From DATDAH01 sp963845425 (lineage in GTDB: Bacteria; Actinomycetota; Acidimicrobiia; Acidimicrobiales; DATDAH01), in the NCBI GenBank assembly GCA_963845425.1, contig CAWJSC010000017.1, forward strand, positions 379,234-443,233: a stretch of 64,000 nucleotides of DNA, read 5' to 3'. Below the pieces are notes generated by a model. That model saw only the letters and a program-made list of their open reading frames with translations, did not search any database and had not been told where the DNA came from. Position numbers and translations under genes: made by a program. Positions 57,113-64,000 of the stretch are shown here, in pieces (the first letter of the stretch is position 1; the number at the start of each line of letters is the position of its first letter).

Positions 57113-58045
57113 ATGACCGCACCGGACCCGACGGCGTTCACCACCCATCGCCGCGAGGTGCGGGACGGGCTGTCGTTGGCCTACGTGCGAGAGGGCGTCG
57201 GCGGCTATCCGCTGGTGCTCCTGCACGGGTACCCGGAGACCAAGCGCATCTGGTGGCGCAACATCGCCCCGCTGGCCGCCGCGGGCTACGAGGTCATCGT
57301 CCCCGACCTGCGGGGCCACGGCGAGAGCGACGTGGACCCCGGGGACCGCTACGACATCGTCACCTACAGCCGGGACGTCGAGGTCCTGGTCCGTGACGTG
57401 CTCGGCCACGAGCGCTTCGGCGTGGTGGCCGGCGACGTGGGCGCGGTGGTGGCTTACGACCTCGCCTTGCGGGTCGAGGGCCTCGTGGAGGCGCTCTGCT
57501 GGTTCAACACGGCACCGCCTTTCCTGATCGAGGAGTACCAGGCAGCCGGCATCGTCATGACCGGGTTTGCGGACGTCCACGCCCGGCCGGAGACCGACTA
57601 CCAGTTCCGCCAGGGCCAGGAGCCCGACGCCTTGGCCGCCGAGCTCGACACCGCCGAACGCCGGCGCCGCTACATCGCCGACTTCTACGGTCATCGCCTG
57701 TGGGGCAGCCGGGGCTCGTTCACCCCGGCCGACGTGGACTTCATGACCGAGCCCTGGTCCGAGGAAGCCCGGCTACGGGCGGGCTGGGCCGTCTATCAGC
57801 TCGCCGGGGGGTCCCGGGTGTCCGAGGAGGTCCCGCGCCTGTTCGAGACGATGCCGGTGCCCACGCTCCTGCTCTACGGGCCCGAGGACGAGGTCGTGCC
57901 CGAGCAGTTCATGGCCTGCTGCGAGGTAGCGTTCACCAACCGGGTCGGGCCGGTGATCGTCCCCCGGGCCGGCCACTTCCTGCAGTGGGAGCGCGCGGAT
58001 GTGCTCAACGGGCTGGTGGCGGGCTGGTTCTCCCAGTTCCGGTGA
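57113..58045 (+). CDS. Alpha/beta hydrolase, haloacetate dehalogenase/epoxide hydrolase type
   Basis: A 310-residue hydrolase: VLLHGYPETKRIWWRNIAPL, VPDLRGHGESDVDPGDRYD, the elbow VVAGDVGAVVAYDLALR where Asp replaces Ser as nucleophile, and late LLYGPEDEVVPEQF and PRAGHFLQWERADVL (His). The Asp nucleophile is the mark of dehalogenases and epoxide hydrolases. The second elbow residue is Val rather than the usual Trp or Arg (GHDWG, GHDRG). Its stop overlaps the next gene's GTG start. Confidence 0.84.
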   Translation: MTAPDPTAFTTHRREVRDGLSLAYVREGVGGYPLVLLHGYPETKRIWWRNIAPLAAAGYEVIVPDLRGHGESDVDPGDRYDIVTYSRDVEVLVRDVLGHERFGVVAGDVGAVVAYDLALRVEGLVEALCWFNTAPPFLIEEYQAAGIVMTGFADVHARPETDYQFRQGQEPDALAAELDTAERRRRYIADFYGHRLWGSRGSFTPADVDFMTEPWSEEARLRAGWAVYQLAGGSRVSEEVPRLFETMPVPTLLLYGPEDEVVPEQFMACCEVAFTNRVGPVIVPRAGHFLQWERADVLNGLVAGWFSQFR

Positions 58046-58854
58046 AGCGGTGGGCCGGTGCCCTCGCGGCGTCACTCCTCCTGCTGGGCCCCGCCTGCGG
58101 GTCCGACGACGGACCGTCGGCCGGCTCGCCCCCGCCGACCGAGCTGTCGGCCACAGCGACCCGGTCCAGCCTCTTCGACAGCCAGCGCACCTTCCGCCTC
58201 GAGCTGACCAACGACGGTGAGGACGTCGTGACGGTGGCCTCGGTGCAATTGGCCTCCCCCCTCTTCGCCCCGGTGCCCGCCAGCCGGCGGGACACCCAGT
58301 TGACCCCGGGGCAGCGGCTGCTCGTGCCCCTGCCCTACGGGGAATCGGTGTGCCCGGCGGCGGGGCCGTCCGACCTGGTCGTCGAGGTGGCGGGCGCCGA
58401 GGCCCGGCTGCCCCTGGCGCAGTACCCGGACGGGGTGATGGAGGCCCTGCACGAGGTGGAGTGCCAGGAGGCCGCGGTGCGGGCGGCGGCCGACCTCGCA
58501 TTCGCGGACCTCGTCCCGATGGGCCCGCGGTCGGTCGAAGGGAACCTGGTCGTCACGGGCCGGGGCGACACCGCGGTCACGGTGGATGGTGTGCGGGGCA
58601 ACATCGTCTTCGGTGTGCGGGTCGCCCCCGGGCCGGATCTGGTGACCGTGGCGGCCGAGGGAGAGGTCGGGCGGGTCCCGGTGGAACTGGTCGTCGACCG
58701 CTGTGACACCCACGCCCTGATAGAGAGCAAGCGAACCTTCAAGTTCCCGCTGGCGGTCCGGCTGGACGGGGGTCCGCCGGCCCCGGTCGTGCTCGAGGCA
58801 CTGGGCCCGACCCGGGACGTCCTGCAGGGCCTGATCCAGGCCTGCATCGGCTGA
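58042..58854 (+). CDS. Secreted lipoprotein of unknown function
   Basis: A 270-residue exported protein. GTG 58042 (overlapping the hydrolase stop by 4 bp) gives VKRWAGALAASLLLLGPAC, a lipoprotein signal. The mature part looks like two beta-sandwich domains: FRLELTNDGEDVVTVASVQL resembles domains that describe vesicle or matrix proteins, and the second starts near GRVPVELVVDRCDTHALI. Two Cys pairs (CPAAG, VECQ, VDRCD, ACIG) could form disulfides. No enzymatic motif. Confidence 0.72.
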   Translation: MKRWAGALAASLLLLGPACGSDDGPSAGSPPPTELSATATRSSLFDSQRTFRLELTNDGEDVVTVASVQLASPLFAPVPASRRDTQLTPGQRLLVPLPYGESVCPAAGPSDLVVEVAGAEARLPLAQYPDGVMEALHEVECQEAAVRAAADLAFADLVPMGPRSVEGNLVVTGRGDTAVTVDGVRGNIVFGVRVAPGPDLVTVAAEGEVGRVPVELVVDRCDTHALIESKRTFKFPLAVRLDGGPPAPVVLEALGPTRDVLQGLIQACIG

Positions 58855-58893
58855 CGGTACGGTCGCGCTCCTACGGCACTCCAGGGGGACGAG

Positions 58894-60534
58894 ATGGACC
58901 TGATCCTGCGCAACGGGACCGTGATCGACGGGACGGGGGCGCCCCGACGGGACGCGGACGTCGGCGTGGCCGACGGGCGCGTCGTCGCCGTCGGTGACGT
59001 CCCGGCGGCCGAGGGGGCCGAGGAGGTCGATCTCGGCGGACTGGTGCTGGCCCCCGGCTTCGTCGACATCCACACCCATTACGACGCCCAGATCCTGTGG
59101 GACCCCGACCTGACCCCGTCGTGCTGGCACGGGGTGACCAGCGTGGTCGTGGGCAACTGCGGCTTCGGCATCGCCCCGACGCGGCCCGAACACCGCGAGA
59201 CCATCGCCCGCACGTTGGAGAACGTCGAGGGCATGGCCTTCGACGCCCTCGTCGAAGGCATCGACTGGACCTTCGAGACCTTCCCGGAGTACCTGGCCGC
59301 GCTCGACGGGCTGGCCAAGCGCCTGAACGTCGGGGTCCTGGCCGGACACACACCGACCCGGCTGTACGTACTCGGGGACGAGGCCTCGGACCGGGAGGCC
59401 ACCGAGGCCGAGGTGGCCGAGATGGCCGAGATCATCAAGGAGGCGCTGGAGGCGGGGGCCATGGGCTTCTCGACGTCGGGGGCGCCGACGCACTCGGGGG
59501 CCTACGGCAAGCCGGTGCCCAGCCGCCTGGCCGCCTACGCCGAGATCGAGGCCCTCGCCGCGACCATGGGCGAGGTCGGCCGGGGGGTCATGCAGGCCAC
59601 CGTCGGGGCCAACCTGTTCATGGACCAGTTCGCCGAGATCTCGATGTCGACCGGTCGGCCCGTGTCATGGACGGCTCTGCTGTCAGGCATGTGGGGCGAG
59701 GGCGGTGCGGCGTCGATCGTGGAGGCCACGGCGGCCCGCGGCGGCGAGGTCTGGCCGCAGGTGGCGTGCCGACCCCTGGTCATGCAGGTCACGATGGCCG
59801 ATCCCTTCCCGATGGCCACCATGGACTGCTTCCAGGAGGTCCTGGCGGTGCCCCACGACCAGCGGGCCGACGTCTACCGGGACCCGGCCTGGCGGGAGCG
59901 CCTCCACGCCGACCGCTCGCTGTGGGGGGACCGGCTCACGAACGCGACCATCCAGGAGACGAACCGCCATCACGACCTGGTCGGCGGGCCGACGATCGCC
60001 GAGCTGGCCGCGCAGCGAGGGGTGGATCCCTTCGACCTGATGATCGACCTGGCGCTGGAGGACGACCTCACGACCCGGTACCGCATCGTCCTGGCCAACG
60101 ACGACGAAGAGGAGTTGGCCGCCCTCCTGCAGGACGAGCGCACGGTGCTCGGCCTGTCCGACGCCGGGGCGCACGCCAGCCAGCTCTGTGACGCCAACTT
60201 CTCGACCCACCTGCTCAGCGTGTGGGTCCGCGAGCGGGGGGTGCTCAGCCTGGAGCAGGCCGTCTGGCGCTTGAGCGGCCAGGCCGCCGACGTGTTCCGG
60301 CTCGAGGGCCGGGGCCGGATCGTGGAGGGCGGGGCCGCCGACCTCGTCGTGTTCGACCCCGACACGGTGGCGTCCGGGCCCCAGGAGCGGGTCTGGGACC
60401 TGCCGGCCGGCGCCGACCGCCTCATCGCCCGCAGCCGAGGCATCGAGCACGTCTGGGTCAACGGCACGGCGATCCGCCGGGACGGCGAGGACCTCGACGC
60501 CCGTCCGGGTGTCCTGCTGCGCGGCGGGCCCTGA
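58894..60534 (+). CDS. Amidohydrolase, N-acyl-D-amino-acid deacylase-like
   Basis: A 546-residue metal-dependent amidohydrolase: a beta-sandwich start MDLILRNGTVIDGTGAPRRD, the metal-binding FVDIHTHYDAQILWDPDLTP (His-x-His), VVVGNCGFGIAPTRPEH, and the late LGLSDAGAHASQLCDANF with catalytic Asp. These features place it with D-aminoacylases and related dihydroorotase-like enzymes. Substrate unknown. Start ATG 58894 with AGGGGG upstream. Confidence 0.85.
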   Translation: MDLILRNGTVIDGTGAPRRDADVGVADGRVVAVGDVPAAEGAEEVDLGGLVLAPGFVDIHTHYDAQILWDPDLTPSCWHGVTSVVVGNCGFGIAPTRPEHRETIARTLENVEGMAFDALVEGIDWTFETFPEYLAALDGLAKRLNVGVLAGHTPTRLYVLGDEASDREATEAEVAEMAEIIKEALEAGAMGFSTSGAPTHSGAYGKPVPSRLAAYAEIEALAATMGEVGRGVMQATVGANLFMDQFAEISMSTGRPVSWTALLSGMWGEGGAASIVEATAARGGEVWPQVACRPLVMQVTMADPFPMATMDCFQEVLAVPHDQRADVYRDPAWRERLHADRSLWGDRLTNATIQETNRHHDLVGGPTIAELAAQRGVDPFDLMIDLALEDDLTTRYRIVLANDDEEELAALLQDERTVLGLSDAGAHASQLCDANFSTHLLSVWVRERGVLSLEQAVWRLSGQAADVFRLEGRGRIVEGGAADLVVFDPDTVASGPQERVWDLPAGADRLIARSRGIEHVWVNGTAIRRDGEDLDARPGVLLRGGP

Positions 60535-60580
60535 GCGCCGTGCCGGGCAACGCAACGGTGGTCCGACGGTGCATCGGAAT

Positions 60581-60597
60581 TGAGTAGCGACTACTCA
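60581..60597. promoter_or_regulatory. 17-bp palindrome before the 60633 gene
   Basis: TGAGTAG-CGA-CTACTCA is a perfect inverted repeat of 7-bp arms around CGA, 36 bp before the ATG at 60633. It is AT-richer than its surroundings and of operator size. No cognate regulator is evident. Confidence 0.5.
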
Positions 60598-60632
60598 CCC
60601 GTCCGGTCGGGCCGCTGGGCGATGATGGCGCC

Positions 60633-61088
60633 ATGAGCACCTCCATCCTCATCATCGTCGTCTTGTCCGTGGCGATCCCCCTGATCATCACGGTGGTGGT
60701 CCTGAAGAACGTGCGGTCGGCGTTCGGGGGGTCCAAGGAGAATCAGGCCATGGCGCAGAACCTCGTGGCCACCGGGTCAAAGGCCCGGGCCATGATCCTG
60801 CGGATCCAGCCCACGGGGATGGTGGTGAACATGATCAACATCCAGTGCCTGGTCGACTTCCAGCTCGAGCCCCTCGGCGGTGGGGCGGCGTTCAACGGCC
60901 AGAAGAAGATGATGATCAACCAGACCCAGATGCCGCGGGTCGGTGACGTCTGGCCCTGCTGGTACAACCCGGCCGACCCGACCCAGTTCGCGGTCGGCAT
61001 GCCCGATGGGGCGTCCCCGGACCAGATCCCGGTGTTCCGCGAGTTCGGTATCCCCCATCCGCTCGATCCCAGCACCGGCGGGGCTTGA
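60633..61088 (+). CDS. Membrane-anchored hypothetical protein
   Basis: Function unknown. The 151 residues start with one hydrophobic segment (ILIIVVLSVAIPLIITVVVL, residues 5-24). A soluble domain rich in beta-strands follows: ATGSKARAMILRIQPTGM, then VDFQLEPLGG and VGDVWPCWYNPADPTQFAVG. The last part resembles the DUF3592-type pattern in which a variable is described as needing a positive conversion (xVxVRYDPxxPxxA), but I am not sure. Convergent with the copper amine oxidase-like gene. Confidence 0.6.
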   Translation: MSTSILIIVVLSVAIPLIITVVVLKNVRSAFGGSKENQAMAQNLVATGSKARAMILRIQPTGMVVNMINIQCLVDFQLEPLGGGAAFNGQKKMMINQTQMPRVGDVWPCWYNPADPTQFAVGMPDGASPDQIPVFREFGIPHPLDPSTGGA

Positions 61089-61098
61089 TCCTTTGCCT

Positions 61099-61123
61099 TG
61101 AGCAGACCTCGTCGGTCCGCTCA
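61099..61123. terminator. Bidirectional hairpin between convergent genes
   Basis: TGAGCAGACC (61099-61108) pairs with GGTCCGCTCA (61114-61123), nine pairs and one A-C mismatch, loop TCGTC. It sits 10 bp after one stop and 20 bp before the other. No strong T-run on either side. Confidence 0.5.
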
Positions 61124-61143
61124 GGTCCACGTCCGCGCGCGGG

Positions 61144-62385
61144 TCACGGGGCGGTCGGGTTGGTGGCCGTGAGGTCCCGGGGGATGATCGAGAACCCGCT
61201 CCAGTGCGGATGCATCCGGTCCTCGTCCTCGTCCCGGGGCAGGTGGTGGAACGAAGTGCCATACCAGACGACGGTGTCCTGGTTGGCGAGCCCTTCCCCG
61301 TTGGCGAAGCCGGCCACGCTGTTGGGGGACCCGGCACAGCTCTGCACGTTGTGGCTGGCGAAGCGCTCGCAGGTCCGCTGTCGGGTGACGTAGAGCTCGT
61401 TCTGGGTGAACGTCTCCGGCCCCCGGAAGATGTTGTCGGTGTTGGGTACGAGCTCGACCGAGATCGGGTGGTTGTCGGCATTGACGATGTTCAGGTCGCG
61501 GATCCGCCAGCTGCGAAACGTCTGGGGTGCCACGCGGCGGGCGGTCTCGGTGGTGAACGCCCGGCGCACGTTGCGGCGCTCGGAGCCCCCAGCCGCGGGC
61601 AGCGCTTCGAGCTCCTCGACTCGGTCGTCGAAACGGGTGCCACCGAGGTCGAAGTCCAATCGCCAGTAGAAGTTGTGCATGTGGGCGACGGCGACCCGGC
61701 TGCCGCCGACCGGCCAGCCAACCGAGTTCGGGCCACCGAAGTTGACGATCTGGAGCTGGCCGGTGGCTCCCACTTCGGGTCGGATCGTGCCGTCGTCGTC
61801 GAAGTTCCAGGCGACGACGTAGTTGTACGCCCCGATGTGGCTCACGCTGAACAGGTTCAGGGAGGTGGACTGGGCCTGCTCCCCGTAGTACTTGTAGGCA
61901 TAGCCGTTCGCCGCCTCGGTCTGGCAGAGCACGCTGTAACCGCCGTCGGTGAGACGCGTGCCGTCGGGGCAGTCGCCGGCCTGTAGATCGTTCATGTTCG
62001 GCCCGGAGTACTGCGAGTCCAAGTCGTCGATCGTCCCGAGGCCGTAGTCCGAGAGGTCGTGGAATCGAGCACCGTTGTCGTCGTAAGGCACATGGATCTG
62101 GGCCAGTGCGGCCCGACCGAGGATCTCCACCGCGGTGCCGCCCGGTGGTGTGTAGGTGACGTCGTGGAAGACGATGCCCTCGGCGGCCCGTCGCTCCCAG
62201 CACATCTGCCAGCGGGCGCCGTTGTCCATCACCTGGTCGATCTGGTACTCGACCGAGCAGTTGAAGTCGAGGGCGGCGTCGGCGACCACGTTCATGGCGA
62301 CGGGTACGGCCGCGCCGAGGAGGAAGATCGCGACTGCGGCCCCGACGACCCGGAGGCGACGGATGGTGTGGACGGCGGCGCTCAT
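61144..62385 (-). CDS. Short copper amine oxidase-like protein
   Basis: A 413-residue secreted or membrane-anchored protein (hydrophobic segment about 12-36). It corresponds to the catalytic beta-sandwich of copper/TPQ amine oxidases without the usual N-terminal D2 and D3 domains (full enzymes are about 650 residues). Copper ligands look complete: His235 and His237 in VAHMHNFYWRLDFDLGG, and His392 or His394 in RMHPHWSGFSIIP. Asp110 in HDLSDYGLG fits the catalytic base. The cofactor tyrosine would be Tyr187, but its motif reads GAYNY where known enzymes have GNYDY or GNYEY, so TPQ formation is doubtful. Confidence 0.75.
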   Translation of the reverse strand: MSAAVHTIRRLRVVGAAVAIFLLGAAVPVAMNVVADAALDFNCSVEYQIDQVMDNGARWQMCWERRAAEGIVFHDVTYTPPGGTAVEILGRAALAQIHVPYDDNGARFHDLSDYGLGTIDDLDSQYSGPNMNDLQAGDCPDGTRLTDGGYSVLCQTEAANGYAYKYYGEQAQSTSLNLFSVSHIGAYNYVVAWNFDDDGTIRPEVGATGQLQIVNFGGPNSVGWPVGGSRVAVAHMHNFYWRLDFDLGGTRFDDRVEELEALPAAGGSERRNVRRAFTTETARRVAPQTFRSWRIRDLNIVNADNHPISVELVPNTDNIFRGPETFTQNELYVTRQRTCERFASHNVQSCAGSPNSVAGFANGEGLANQDTVVWYGTSFHHLPRDEDEDRMHPHWSGFSIIPRDLTATNPTAP

Positions 62386-62529
62386 GCGAAGAAACCAGTT
62401 CGGCTGACGACCCGACCGGTCGAGAGATCAACGATCGGGAGGAGGTCGACGAGAAGGTCGTCGGTCGACTGGATGAGGAGTTGGGCGCAGCGGTGGCGAC
62501 CGCACGCAGTGGCCGCCCCGGCCGTGTCG
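62386..62529. other. Junction between high-GC and lower-GC sequence
   Basis: From the amine oxidase-like start to about 62525 the sequence is GC-rich without a gene I can support. From about 62530 the reading frame is that of a different kind of organism, with A/T-ending codons. No repeat, tRNA or integrase marks the change. The most economical explanation is an assembly join. Confidence 0.5.
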
Positions 62530-63481
62530 GGATTGTCTCTGGGGTGGATCGGCATCGCCAATATTCCCTCGTCCTGCTTCGCGGCGGCCTACCTGCCGGA
62601 TGAGGGTTTCAAAGCTGTATTCACGGCCAATAACAATCGCGTGACGATGGGCGGCCAGTTCTTTCCCAACGGCATGGGCGACAGACTGTAGCGGCGGCTA
62701 CAAGGTCACCGGCAAGTGGCAGTTCGGCAGCGGCACCGGCCACTCCGAATACGTGTGCGCCGGTTTCCTGCCGATGGACAACGGCCAGATGGTGATGGCT
62801 ACCGATGTCATGCCACAGATGATGGTGGCGATTGTGCCGCGCGAGCAGGTGACGTTCACCGATGGCTGGCATGTGCAGGGACTCAAGGGCACAGGCAGCT
62901 ACGACTACGAATTGCATGATGTCTTCGTGCCGGCGTCGCATACCTATTCGTTGATGACGCGCACCCCGCTGCGCGGCGGCCCTATTTACCGCTTCGGCGT
63001 AATGCCACTCACCGGCTGTGGACACGCGGCCTGGGCGCTGGGTGTGTCGCGCAGCGCGATCGACGATGTGCGCCAGCTCGCCATCTCCAAAACCCGCATG
63101 GGCGAGACCACGTCCGTCGCGCACCGCCTGACCTTCCAGCGCAATCTCGCGCACCATGAAGCGATGTGGCGCGCGGCGCACAGGCTCGTGGTCGACACGT
63201 TCACGGAGTTTGAAGCCCGCGTTGCCGCGGGCGAGGAAGTCACGCCGCTGATGCGTTGCGACATGCGCGTTGCGGCAACGTACGCCACGGAAGCGAGCCG
63301 GGAAATCGTGCAGTGGGCGCATCTGGCCGCCGGCACCAGCGCTATACGCGAGGGCAGCCGGCTGGAGCGCGCATTCCGCGATATGTACACCGGCACGCAG
63401 CACGCCTTCATCAGTGAGAATATCTACACCGAGGCCGGCAAATTCATGTTGGGTCTTATCGAGGACAGCCCTGCGCTGTAG
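62530..63481 (+). pseudogene. Acyl-CoA dehydrogenase/HsaA-like flavin hydroxylase, truncated and frameshifted
   Basis: Frame one reads LGWIGIANIPSSCFAAAYLP then TANNNRVTMGGQFFPNGMG and hits TAG at 62689. The protein continues in another frame with SGGYKVTGKWQFGSGTGHSE, FLPMDNGQMVMATDVMPQMM, and a C-terminal domain to LGLIEDSPAL and TAG 63479. The match is to the oxygenase-type acyl-CoA dehydrogenase-like flavoproteins (HsaA, p-hydroxyphenylacetate hydroxylase). About 100 N-terminal residues are missing at the junction, and the frame changes between about 62676 and 62692. Codon use (AAT, ATT, GAA, AAA frequent) differs sharply from the rest of the window. Confidence 0.8.
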
Positions 63482-63524
63482 TGTCGCACGGTAAACACAG
63501 GCTAAACCGTCACAGGCCAGGCGC

Positions 63525-64000
63525 ATGAAAGATTTCCACGGAAAAACCGCAGTGATTACCGGCGGCGCCAGCGGCATCGGGCGCTCGATGGGCGAGTTGT
63601 TTCTCGCCAACAGGCATGCAGGTCGTTCTGGGGGACATCGAGAAACAGGCGCTGGATGCCACCGTCGCTGAGTTGTCCGCCAGCGGCGGCCGCTGTATCG
63701 GAGTGGTTGCGGACGTGTCAAACGCCGACGATGTGCAACTACTGGCGGATGCGGCGCTGCGCGAATTCGGCGCCATCCATATCGCCTGCAACAACGCCGG
63801 TGTATTTGCCGGTGGCCTGCTGTGGGAAGAGAGCCTCGCCGATTACCAGTGGCAGCTCGGCGTCAACGTGTGGGGTGTGATCCACGGCATCCGCACCTTT
63901 GTCCCGATCATGGCCGCGCAGGACAGCGAGTGCCATATCGTCAATACCGCATCGATGGCCGCCGTCACTGCCATGCCGTATTCCGGTATCTACCATATGA
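63525..64000 (+). pseudogene. Short-chain dehydrogenase, frameshifted and cut by the window end
   Basis: ATG 63525 gives MKDFHGKTAVITGGASGIGR and runs to about 63611. The continuation GMQVVLGDIEKQALDATVAE begins in a different frame at 63613 and reads on through VADVSNADDVQLLADAAL, CNNAGVFAGGLLWEES and NTASMAAVTAMPYSGIYHM to the end of the window, just before the YxxxK lysine would be met. A one-base error or indel near 63609-63615 explains it. It lies 43 bp after the flavoprotein, in the same lower-GC segment, and was probably an intact gene in its source. Confidence 0.8.

Noticed and set aside
62676..63615. Programmed frameshifting in the last two genes
   Set aside because: No slippery heptamer is seen at either site; both lie in the compositionally foreign contig end, so sequence error or decay is simpler.
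1..64000. tRNA, rRNA, CRISPR arrays, phage or plasmid origin
   Set aside because: Intergenic gaps were read for tRNA T-loop and anticodon patterns, regular repeats and integrase or replication genes; none was found.

Overview
The window reads as a chromosomal piece of a very GC-rich actinobacterium. Two DUF2510/lipoprotein-type surface proteins, F420-type luciferase-like oxidoreductases, a sunset-domain protein, an IclR regulator divergent from leuCD and many GTG or apparently leaderless starts all point to Actinobacteria. The class Acidimicrobiia is my best guess, but that is inference. No rRNA, tRNA, CRISPR array, transposase or phage gene was seen.

Layout. (1) 1-6 kb: the end of ilvD, two small minus-strand genes, then ilvB-ilvN-ilvC behind a leader-peptide attenuator. 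(2) 6-24 kb: a multi-spanning membrane protein, an acyl-CoA ligase, serC, an aminotransferase, an S9 peptidase bracketed by palindromic repeats, tandem paralogous lipoproteins, an amidase, CorA, serA, then a minus-strand operon SRPBCC / sulfatase-DJ-1 fusion / sunset protein. (3) 24-41 kb: leuA behind a second attenuator, a flavin monooxygenase, a minus operon leuC-leuD-amine oxidase-beta-propeller lipoprotein, an IclR regulator (NdgR/LtbR-like) divergent from leuC, ppx, a hydrolase, greA, then leuB-ilvE-cimA behind a third attenuator. (4) 41-61 kb: a catabolic and surface region with alpha/beta hydrolases, a SnoaL-like protein between inverted repeats, LLM oxidoreductases, arylsulfotransferase-like, SDRs, a zinc alcohol dehydrogenase, paired acyl-CoA dehydrogenases, a protein-mannosyltransferase/PAP2 operon, a DUF2510 protein with an SD(L/F) tract, an amidohydrolase and a copper amine oxidase-like protein. 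(5) 62.5-64 kb: an abrupt change to lower-GC, gammaproteobacterial-looking sequence with two frameshifted genes, probably a chimeric contig end.

How it fits together. Nearly all genes of valine, isoleucine and leucine synthesis (ilvD, ilvBNC, leuA, leuCD, leuB, ilvE, cimA) lie within 40 kb. Isoleucine carbon probably comes from citramalate (CimA). Three transcription units (ilvB, leuA, leuB) each begin with a tiny ORF rich in Leu/Val/Ile codons followed by a pause hairpin and a terminator, each with its promoter placed so that the transcript would start at the leader start codon. leuCD instead faces an IclR regulator whose promoter holds an inverted repeat. serA and serC, 7 kb apart, supply serine synthesis.

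The least expected material is (a) the matched set of three predicted leaderless attenuators, (b) several families of dispersed intergenic palindromes that touch start and stop codons, (c) a sulfatase fused to a DJ-1/PfpI domain, (d) a short copper amine oxidase with an altered cofactor motif, and (e) a shared CTGAC-N5-GTCAG site before two catabolic operons.
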